A DNA stretch of 64,000 bases, taken from the NCBI GenBank assembly GCA_037893225.1, contig JAZGUH010000112.1:2046001-2110000 (forward strand), given 5' to 3'. This stretch comes from Hippasteria phrygiana. Taxonomy: Eukaryota; Echinodermata; Asteroidea; Valvatida; Goniasteridae. A program made the translations under genes and the position numbers. Below are positions 27,801-39,800 of this stretch, piece after piece; the first letter of the stretch is position 1; each line of letters begins with the position of its first letter. The notes below the pieces were generated by a model that saw nothing but the letters and a program-made list of their open reading frames with translations, ran no database searches and was not told the origin of the DNA.

Positions 27801-30800
27801 TTTGTTAGCTCCTATATTCTTTTACATAAATGTGAAAAATGTGTGACGTCATCATGACGTCATCAAAAATATGCTTTTTTGAAACACATATCAGGGTAGC
27901 TCCGATCGTCATAAAAATTAGTGGGCAGGTAGATAGTGCTACTAGCATGTAAAATCCGAGGTGACGTCATGATGACGTCATCGGCTGATTTTCTATGAAT
28001 TTTTAGTTCTATCCCAAATCCCATAGACTTTGTACACGAATTTTGTACGGGACACTTTGGTCACTAAACAACATCAGATCTTAATGAAACTTAACACAAA
28101 CAAAGACCCTAAGCTGAAAATGTATGCCGAAACGTGACGTCATGATGACGTCATCACGTGTCATGTGACGTCATCTTAAAGGTGCATTTTTCAAGGGTCC
28201 ATATCTAGAGAACGGTACGTCCGATTGCCTTCAAACCAGGTATGTTTGTAGAGAGCATGGGAAATGTTCACCCCCCTTTTTCATTTTTGTCCCCTCCCCC
28301 TTTTTTATAATGTATTAGTCTAATCTGTTTTTACCTTTAACAATAATGGTCTGACCCAGTTGCCACAGCAGCAAGGGACAGGAAGTTGGCCTGGCTCATT
28401 GTTCTTCATGCAATGACCCTGCCAACACATGTAATAAAGTTGTTCTGTGCGTATTTTCCTGTACTCCTGCCTGACAACTCTCCATTATTTCTTACAGGTA
28501 TGTTGAGTTCAACTTTCATTTCTTATCATTGACATTCATATATTCCCTGTGATTTGAGCATTTGTATTGTTTTTAGTCATTTTGTAGGCTTCAGACATGA
28601 GGAAATAACTTGTTGATCTTGAGACCTTCATTCCTCCGAGTTTGTGAAGAAATTTACTAAAGTTCAAAGTTCCTTCACTGAGTTTAGTTATTCTTTGGAA
28701 CTGAACCATTTTATATTAAGTGTTTTCCTAAATTATGAAGTTCTAGACAACTGTTAATAGAGTTATGTTTCTGTGTGATGAATCACTTTTCATTGAAGAG
28801 ATCTGGTCACAAGGAAAGTTGAACTGTTTTAGACCAGAATTAATTGTATGACTTATTGTATGCTAGAATTAGGAATGTAAAAGGCAGTGACTTTAGTTAA
28901 GATGGATTTTCTGAAGCATTTGGACATGTGGAAGTTCCACATACATGTACTTTACTTTTTAGTTATCTTTGATTTTGCACACTGCATGTACTGCTTGAGA
29001 ACAAAGGAATCTTGAGACACCACATGGCCCAGCCAAGACCATGCTGGAGCCCTGTGTGGGTCATGTTTGTATAACCAGAGTTAATCCTTGATTGTTTATC
29101 TCTGCATCAGTAGGGCTGTGTGATGTGGCAGTGGCATAGGCTTATGCATGGCCTGTATATGTCAGTAGTAGAGATATCGATTATTGTTTAAAGTCAGTAT
29201 CGATATATTTCATTGATATTTAAGATATCGGAAATGCAAGTGTGTCATCGCAATTGATATTATTATTATTATAAGGAATTAGACTTTTTCATTTTATATT
29301 TCATGACCAGAATTTGTGGTCTTTCTTAGGGTTTAAACTTCTTTCGAATCGTTGATTGTTCTTCATGCAATGACCCTGCCAACACATGTAATAAAGTTGT
29401 TCTGTGCGTATTTTCCTGTACTCCTGCCTGACAACTCTCCATTATTTCTTACAGGGTCACCACTATTTTAATGTAACCCCCGTAAGTGCCATTCTTGGTA
29501 ATGACACGGGTGTAACATGTTGGTATGGTAGCTCGTGTTATAGATAAAATTTGAGGTGACGTCATGATGACGTCATCATACGATTTTACAGTAATATTAA
29601 AGTTTTTGAATTTTAAAGTTTCTTAAAGCCATATCTCATCAACAGAACATGCTAAATTCAAAATTCTTTTTGTAATAGCTTTGGTAGCTCCTATATTCTT
29701 TCACATAAATGTGAAAAATGTGTGACGTCATCATGACATCATCAAAAATATGCTTTTTTTTAAAACACATATAAGGGTATGGACGATAGTCATAAAAATT
29801 AGTGTGCAGGTAGATAGTGCTACTAGCATGTTAAATCCGAGGTGACGTCATGATGACGTCATCGGCTGATTTTCTATGATTATTTTAGTTCTATCCAAAA
29901 TCCCATATGTACATGAATTTTGTAAGAGCCACTTTGGTAACTAAACAACATCAGATCTTAATCAGGCTTAAAACAAACAGAGACCCTAAGCTGAAAATGT
30001 ATGCCGAAATGTGACGTCATGATGACGTCATCACGTGTCATATGACGTCATCTTAAAGGTGCATTTTTCAAGGGCCCATATCTAGAGAAAGGTACGTCCG
30101 ATTGACTTCAAACCTGGTATGTTGGTATGGTAGCTAGAGTTATAGATAAAAATTAAGGTGACGTCATCATACGATTTTACAGTAATATTAACGTTTTTGA
30201 ACTTTAAAGTTTCTTAAAGCCGTATCTCTCTCATCAACAAAACATGCTAAATTCAAAATTCTTTTTGTAATAGCTTTGTTAGCTCCTATATTTTTTTACA
30301 TAAATGTGAAAAATGTGTGACGTCATCATGACGTCATCAAAAATGTACTTTTTTGAAACACATATAAGGGTAGGTCCGATCGTCATAAAAATTAGTGGGC
30401 AGGTAGATAGTGCTAGTAGCATGTTAAATCCGAGGTGACGTCATGATGACGTCATCGGCTGATTTTCTATGATTTGTTTAGTTCTATCCCAAATCCCTTA
30501 GACTTTGTACACGAATTTTGTAAGAGCCACTTTGGTCACTAAACAACATCAGATCTCAATCAGGCTTAACACAAACAGAGAAAATGTATGCCGAAACGTG
30601 ACGTCATGATGACGTCATCACGTGTCATGTGACGTCATCTCAAAGGTGCATTTTTCAAGGGCCCATATCTAGAGAACGGTACGTCCGATTGCCTTCAAAC
30701 CTGGTATGTTGGTATGGTAGCTCGTGTTATGGATGAAAATTGAGGTGACGTCGTGATGACGTCATCATACGATTTTATAGTAATTTTAAAGTTTTTGAAC

Positions 30801-33800
30801 CTTAAAATTTTCTTTAAGCCATATCTCATCAACAGAACATGCTAATATCGAAATTCTTTTTGTAATAGGTTTGTTAGGTCCTACATATGTAAAAAGAAAT
30901 CCCAAATATGTGCACCATCATAATGACGTCAACAAAGGCATAATTTCTCATAAGACATGTAAATTGGTAGGTCCAATTGTCATGAAGCCTGGTGGGTAGG
31001 CAGACTTGTCACAAGCAAGCAAAAATCGCAGTGACATCATAAAAAAATTATGCGGAAAAGCCCTATGTTCTGTTCAGCGAAGAGACATAGAGTCCTAGTT
31101 TTTACTTGCGACTTGACTTGCGTAGGGAATCGTCAAGACGGAATGCCAGGTTGATTTTGTACAGTGCATGCGTGTCAGCCTATGAATAGTCATTTGTCAT
31201 TGGAATTTGAATTTACTATGAATAACAATTGACTTGGGACTTGACTTGACTTGACTTGGAAAGTCTGATTTGCGACTTGACTTGACTTGTGAACATTTGA
31301 CTTGTGATTTGACTGGAGAAAAAAATGACCTGGTTACAACACTGCTTATGGGGAAGTAACAAGTATGAGAGAGGGTGGGAGACAGCAAAACAAAGCGACC
31401 CACTAGATGTGGGTATTAAAAAGAGCTTAATACCGGATGACTTTGAGCCAGGTTTTTTCAGCCTCCGTCCAGAGGGGATGATTCCTGTGGCTCCTCCTAC
31501 TGATGAGGCTCTTCCAGTGGTTTGTCGTTGGATTTCATCCTCAAAACCCTTCAGAATAAAAATCATGCAATGCATGTGTGCAAGGTTTAACATACAGATG
31601 GATAGCTTTACGTCACATATAAAAATCTTTGCAACAAAAAGACATACATATGTAAATGTTCTGAAACAATAATGAATACAAACAAATTGTTGTTTTTGGT
31701 TTTTTTCCTTTCTTTTTATAATGAAAAGTCAAGTTCGATTTTCAATATTTTCCCTTGACCCGCCCACCCACATTTTAGAAAAAAAATATGAAAATGTTTA
31801 AATCACCGGGAAACCCACCCACAAATACCCCTTTCTTGTTGTAATGAATGCCATCGACAGTAAAAGACATTGCTTGTCAAACCCAGATATCCGGAGATTT
31901 GTATAAAAATCACAGTGTACATGCGTCACACATCTTACTTACTTTCTTTTCTTTTAATATTTGTATTATTTTTAAGTTTCATTTCTTCTTTATTTATTCG
32001 TCACTATTTCAGAACCATTTATAGCTGTTTTTTCTATGTTAACTTCTTCAAACATTAGGTTATACACTGATGCCAATTTCCATAAATCTGAATGTGTATG
32101 AGTGAAGTGTAAATAAGGCCGTTTTTTTTTCTTTTTAACTTGGATTACGGATATTTTATGTCTCCGGGTCGGACGGCAAGAGGAAAAATACCCAAAAAGA
32201 AAACAAGGCGGCGCCCTGTGATCCAAAATGGCGGCACCCGTGGATCGCGAAATTGACGAAAAAAACATATCTCCAACGTGCGCGCGGTGCGGATTCAGCA
32301 CAATCCCAAGCTTGCCAATCGACGGGGGCGCGGCCTCGTGGTCGGCAGTGAGGCGAACTTGTGATGCGAAACTATTCACATTTAAGCTATTCACAGCTGC
32401 CAGTCTCTTGAATACGGTCGAGCTAGCGCGGACGATGCACAATATACACTCACAGCGCCGAGCGCGCTAGCTGGCTTGCTGGCTCGTCAATTTTTTGGTC
32501 GTGACGCGTCGACGACGACAGCTAGCTATCTCGGGGGCGGTTTTGTGAGAAGTTTCGGCACGAACTTCACACGAGGTGGCGGTCAGCTTAACGACCAGAT
32601 CTTGCCTCGTTTTCCCATACAATTTTCGCAAATTGTACCTCACGGTACCCTCCAAAATCCCAAGCCTCCGGGCAATCTCACTGTTAGAAATTCCCCCACC
32701 CCATGCCAGGCTTGGATCATCCCTTTTTGGTGGTGATCGCGATCGTTGATCTCACTTTTGAGTGGCATTGTGGCGCTTTCTGATATGGCATTCAAATTCC
32801 CTTATAAGGCCAGGGGAATCTAATTATTTATGAATGGTCACGGCGATTGACCTGTTAAATATTCATAAACGGCCCGAAATACAGCGCGCCTTGTCCCCTT
32901 ATTGGTTTAAATCCCAACTTAATGTATTCATGAGACATGAATACATAATGAGTCAATTCAAGATGGCGGTTTACATTGACCGTCGCGCAGTCAGCTCGAG
33001 TGAAATCACGTCGGGAAGTGGCATGTTTTTTTCCATGAAGGAGAGGGTTGTGTTGGAAACTTGCATATTACTGACTAAAATAATGACACAAGACACAGGT
33101 TTGGAAAATGTATTTAACATCCATCGTACAGCTGGTGCATTGCATAAATATTTGTGCACGCCAGTTCGTACATGTACATGTATGATGTACATTTGCACAC
33201 CATCCGGATCGGATTCCACACAAAAACAGTCAACAAGTGTTTACAAGCGAACAATCCTATGCTTGTTCTATGGTCTTAATAGATGGTGTGGCGCTTCTGG
33301 GATTGTTTATTGTACTTTCAAAGTTCGATGCAGCAATTTTATGCTTTTTAAAAAAAATTTGGTTGTCGAATACGACAATTTTCGGCGGCGATTTTTACAT
33401 TCTTTTGTCAAAAATCTGGCGGCGGATCCGTAATCCAAGTTATTAAAAAAAAAACGGCCTAACAGTAAAGAAATGTCAAGTCCCCCATTTCACAATAAAG
33501 TGCAAGCTTTTGTTACATTTGTGAAAAGGCAAATGATCCTTTCATTATCAGAGCAAAAAATACCTGAATCGTGTTCAGATCCTTGTCATAGACGACAAAC
33601 CGGACATCTTTAAGGACACTGTTGGGATGTTGGCTGCTGAATTCCAAGACCGACTCATACATCACACGTGCAGTGACGTCTGCTGGGTAGTTGAGGTTAC
33701 CTGTGCCAAGGGCTGGGATTGCTATTGATCGCATTTGACTGGTCTCGGCCTGCTCCATCAAACTTTGGACAAGTTTCTTCAGAAACTGAAACACAGCAGC

Positions 33801-36800
33801 CAAAGTTTCGTTTCTTTTATATTTTGGTTGTCAAATATTTCTTCAACGTATATACATGTGCAAACTTGGCTTTTTATAAAAATACCAGTCCTATCCATTT
33901 GTTTTGAGATTTGCAACACTGCAGTTGCAGAGGGGTAACTACTGTACAATTTCCAGGGTTTCATCCAAAAATGGCTCACCAATATTTATGGGGGGTGGGA
34001 CTTAAAGAAGAAAACACAAAAGGCTTAATTTTGTAAACATAATTGCAGACTGGCAGTTTGCAGTAAAACTAAAGATGATGATGTGAGACTCCACAGGGGG
34101 CAATGGGTTGGTGGGATGGGAATAATTAAAGTCCTTAGTACAGGAGGAATGCATAGGTGGGATGAGGTAGATAGGATTAAGGCCTCAGCACAGGAACCCC
34201 CACCCCCAAACCTATTTAGGCCATGTACGTGTAGGTGTTCTGTAAAACATTTACATTGACGACGCAAAACAACCTATCACCAGTGACCTGGTAAGTTGTG
34301 CTAGAAGACGTACACATAGCTCTAAGTTTTGCAGTTTGTCGGCATGCAAAGTATTCCATTTTGATTAGGTTTTTAAAAGTAGAATCCACAAGCGCCCCAA
34401 ACTTCAAAGTTAATGTGCTGACCCCAACACCTACTTTTAAAACATTTTCACCCACTTTTTTCAGGAAAACTTTGGATTTTGCCCCATGGACCCGAAACCC
34501 GGATATGCCACAAGTGGCATGCACCTTTGCACCCCTGTATATGCCTATTGAGAAATTATTGTGAAATGGCCTGCTAATACGAGCAGAAAGTTGCATAATG
34601 ACATGTTGACCTAAAAGCAGAAACAACAAGTTTTCTACTTGGAAATCAATATTGGGTAGGGGTTTAACCCCCCCCCCCCCCCCCCCAAAAAGGAAAAAGA
34701 AAAAATCATTTTGTATCACATCCAAAAGCTAATACCCAAAAGTATCATGATGGTCGCTCGGGTGTAAGAATGTTACGTTTACACGTTTAAACAAAAACAA
34801 TTATAATCCATTGAGAAATTTTCGAAAACATTTAAACGGAACTCCTATTTCAAAAATGGGACCTTGTATTTATGCAATCTACCTTCCAGTTCAATTTACA
34901 AAGCATTTTCAAAGTGAACAAAGAAACTGGCAGGAGCGGGATTCGAACCTGCGACCCCTGGAAACCGTACCGGCGCTCTACCAACTGAGCTATCTTGCCT
35001 TATGATGGCAGTCTCCCAAAAATTGTCAGTATCTTTGGGGTGCTCGTCAGTATTAAATCTGGACGTTATTTGGCCCGTTTTTTAAAATTCAGTTTTAACC
35101 TCTACTGCGAAAAAGGGATATATTTGGACTTTGAAAAATCATCCCCGGAAATCGTTTATCCATGTGCCTGTACACAAAACATGCCCGGGCGAATGATTGA
35201 CAGCCGCATTGTACAAATTGATACAATGTATCTCTTGTTTGTTGGGTTCAGCTGTAGGCCACCAGACTTTGATGACATATGCTACTAAAGGAGCATTCTT
35301 TGATGGACAGTGACGATAATATCTCAGGCAATTAAATGAGCCAGTTCCCGGCAAATAAATACGCCATTGGTTGCACTTCCTTCCATGCGCAAGCTGGAGT
35401 CATTGCCAATTGAAATTCCCAGCTGGCTGAGGCACAGGTGCATTCGCATTATACAAACACACGTGACTGCAGTTACCACACAAATACTGGGACAGACGGC
35501 AGCCTTTTTGAAATGTTGACTAAACGTTTATTATGTTTAAACGCTACAGGAAAGTTTTGCTAAATTAAACGTAAATTCCCATCCTTACTCGGGTGCTGTG
35601 CATTGAGAGTACTGTTCACATGGTTCACTTGACTCTGAGCTTCATTTTCTCACGACAAGGGACCATGACTCTGAAAACTTAGAAAGGTTACAGCATGGCC
35701 CAGCAATGAGCTACAACAACACACAACAAATAACCTACACATTCAGTAAATACTGTGATCTCAATTTTCAAATTTTGCAACCAACACACCACCCGTTTCT
35801 TAGTGCCAAGTCACATGTCTAACCTTCTCTGATTTAGTCGGCTGATAGCCTGCACAGACACAGTGGTAGACTTGTCTGCACCCCAGAGCAGCTGGTCCAG
35901 TTTGCACGAAGGTGCCTGCAGGGATTTTACCACGGGCAGCAGTAACTGTACTGCACTCCTGCTGGAGAGCCTGTCCTGCAGCTGCCGATATTGCCTTTGA
36001 CACGTTACCAGCACTGAGATTCAGGTCTGACCTCACAGTGTTCACCAGAACATCCACCTGGCATTTCACAGACAAAATAAAATATTGGTTATATTGCAGC
36101 AAAGTAATTATAAAACTTATTAACTTGTGCATGCAATCATTAAAATCAATAACACTTTCATCTGATGAAGAAGCTGTAGCAACGGAAGCTTATGCAATAA
36201 CTTTAATTTCAGTAATAGTCTTTATTTGCTACCTTCAATATTTATCTGTATCTAGCCGAGTTACCCAACTTTAATTTCAAAAGTTATTTGCACTTAATGA
36301 TTGTAAATGAAATGGATGCAGTGCAGTATCTCATCTAGCCACCTGTCCAATGGACAAGCAAAAATCATTTTTGCAACAAAAATCGTAATTGTGTTGTGCC
36401 CAAAAATTGTGAGTAAATGGCAAACATAGGTTCAAACTGCTGCAGAGGGCATCCTTGTCCAAAAACCTGGCTTGGAGAGGCAATCTGGCAGTTTTTCAAT
36501 CTTTGCTGGGTTTGGACAGGCAAATTTAGAATCCCAGATGAAACCCTGGACACATTTACAACAAATAATTGTCTGCTTAGCAGGAAAATGGCAAGGGCTG
36601 TTTCTAATGCATGCCGACATTCTCTCATATCAGGTATACGAGAAAACTCTAGAATATGTGCAGTCATTCAAATCCGAGGTCATAGTGTCATGTCATCACT
36701 TTCTTATGATCATTCGTAGAGGAAAAAATCCTCTTTTAGAACAGATAAATATGAAGATTTGCCACATTCAATTTGAAGAGTTCAAAACAAGTGTTTGCAG

Positions 36801-39800
36801 AGACGATCTTCTGCCCATGTGAAGATGCTCATCAGCGGCATGCTCATTTGCGTGCTCTTGTATTGTACTATGTTCGAGGACAAGAGGAGAAAGAAAAATA
36901 CAAAAGAATCTTTCTTATCCTCGAGAGTCGGCCTTTTGTTAAAATCGGTCCTCGAACGTAAAGATACATGCTTAGTCTATGGGGTTGGGTTATATTAAAG
37001 GAAGAATAGGAAACACAAAGCATTGTCCTCACGGGTATAGGAACGTACGACTGTATATGTAGGCCTACATGCATGTGTGACTTCACTGAACAGTTGAGTA
37101 TTGCGCACTAGCCAAGAACTGATGATTCCAATATGGTGTGTTCAAACAACTCCCCGCATAATTTTTCCTACATGTAACCTGAATCCTCCAATATTCTTCG
37201 ACTCTAAAATCCTCCAATGTTTGTTACTGGGGACCATGTCTGATAATCCTGCAAAATCCTCCAGTGGGTTGGATCCGATGCTTCAATTTCTAAAGGCCCT
37301 CAATCATCCAAATTTCTCCATTTGGCAATGAGGATTTTGGAACATTGGGGTTAAGCTAAGGTTTAAATACACCCACATGAAAGGCTCTTGACCAATTGGA
37401 AGAGTCAAACTCAGGTATTTATAAATGACCATAATTTCCATGTACATGGAACATAAAATCCACATTAGTTTTGAAGGAAAGAAATAAGCAGTGAAGGTAA
37501 ATGTTACTGTTTCATTAGTGATGCTTCCTTTCTTCAGGGTTATCCTGATGCCTTCATTTGTAGTCAAGATATTTGGTCCCGATGATGTAAACCTTGGTGA
37601 TGTAAACCTTGGCGAGGTAAACGCTGGTGTTACTACAGTTGGTACATCATCAACAGGCAGTGAAAAACCACTTGCACCTGTGCACGTTAGGACATACAAG
37701 CTTTAATGTAGACATATTGAAACACATGTACACTGTATCAAGTTTACATGTAAACAAATGTTTGTCTTGTAATTTTTCCTGCAGAATTTGCCTTCCCTGA
37801 TTAAGTTACACATTTGTGCAGAAGGGAACACCAGTTGGACCATTTTTGATCTTTTTGGAAATGTAGGGAAAGCACTGTGTTCATAGCATATTCCCCACTG
37901 GGCCTTTCCTGAGTAAGCATGCAGTACGTGCACAGACATACCCATACTGACAATCTGGCATTCCCAGGCTGGTGTATGCATGTTTACTCGGGAACAGCTT
38001 GTTCCTGTTGGGCACTAAGGATCACAGCCAGTGGCGTATCCAGAAATTGATAAACAGGAGGGCGAAATATACCTGGGCTGGCAAAGGCAGCCCCGCATGG
38101 CATAGGCACGCCAGCGCTAGGTTTTTTAAAGTTTTTTTTTAAGGTTTTATTATTATTTTTTTTCTGGGCGTACGCCGGCTCCACCCTATGCCACTGACAG
38201 CACGTCACGCTTCAAACAGGAACACCCACTGTTCCCAAAAGAAGAGTTACTAAAGGAATGGGAATGTTCAACTTTTGAGAGGAACCGTATTCCCAGTGGG
38301 AACAGTGGGTATTCTTGATTAGAAGAGGTGGTGCTCCTGATGAAATGTTCTCAGCATTCCAACTTTTACGTGCTCTCCAAGTGCATGTTTGTTGACTAAC
38401 TCACCTCCAATGTTAACATCAGTACCAGCTACATCCTCCTGCAAATGACCGAACTGATCCATCACTGCCTGTTTGAATACTTTACAAGTTGGCTCGTCGT
38501 GGTTGGTAAAATGGACCTCAGTCAAACTTGGGTTGGATGCGGTTTGATTGAACTCAGCAACTGCATTCAGAATCTGCTGTGCAGCAAGCTTAACTGGGAA
38601 GCCGTACACAACCGTGCTGATGGCAGGTATGGCAATAGAATGCAAGTTCAGTTTATTTGCAAGCTTTAGACAAGCAATAACGCCATTAAACAGGAGCTGT
38701 TCTTCACAAGTAGGTTCATCATTAGCCATTGTTGCATTTTTCCAATGTGGCCATTCAGGTCCTACCACATGGATGACTTTCTTGCAGGGCAGACTGCCAC
38801 TTGAAGTGTGAACAGGCTCACCTATGTACAACTTGCGGTTCTTGTCTTTCAATATCCGATTGCACTCAGTCTGGATGACTTGCCCACCTTGATGAAAAAA
38901 AGGAGACTTTCAATATATTTGCCAAATAGCTTAAGCACCAAAACCTCTGTTATCATCTTAAAGAAATATTATAAAGAGTAATCATCCAGTCATCAGTCTG
39001 AAATAATGGTGCCATTTTACTTCAAACTCAAATGTATATTTCGAAGAAGAAACATTGTTAGTTAAGCCCAGTGCCAAGTTTGAGACAATAAGTGCAAACA
39101 ATTATAAAATTCAGGGATGTATTGAGTCCATCACAAGTCCCTGCAAGTCCATCACAAGCACTCCAGTCATAATTCCTATCACAAGCTAATTAAATGAGCT
39201 TTGACAAAGGCATTCCTTTGTCATTGTTCATCCAGTTACTTGCGACTGGCTTTATGAAAGGACTTCTGACTGGACTTCTGACTGGACTTGCGAAAGGACT
39301 TGCAGGGACTCGACTACAGCTCTGATAAAATTAAAATTCACCTGATTTCAACAATATGCTTTAATCTAGGCACCAGACCAAACTTAACAATCAATTACTT
39401 TGGAATTTCACATCTTCTTGGACCAAGGCTCATGTCAAGTAAAGAAGAGAGTTTATGATTGTTTACCGTTTTTCCTATACCAATTTAAAGTGCAACAGAT
39501 GTTCTTTTCTCATACCTGCTTGTACAACAGCAGCTGCCAATCCCCCGACATGTTTGAGTTCCACATTTGCAGAATTTACTATGCAATCTACCTTCTGCTT
39601 TGTTAGGTCTCCTTTACAAACTTTCAATGTGAAGCCATTTGTTAAGGCAATGCTGCACAGCACATCCGTTTTTGCAGACCGTCCTATTTCCGCACTTTTC
39701 TCATCTTCCTCCTCCTCTTCACTGTCCTCTTGCCCAGTCTCAGAGATTACACACTCAAACTCCTTCTCAATGGACTCTAAAAACTTTCTCCCTTTGTTCT

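Noticed and set aside
32228..32470. Plus-strand 80-codon open frame starting MAAPVDREID
   Set aside because: Antisense to the GC-rich interior of the Harbinger-like element; no similarity recognised and the HTH is on the other strand.
32834..33433. 199-codon plus-strand open frame
   Set aside because: Within the same transposon; no domain recognised, and its end runs into the terminal inverted repeat.
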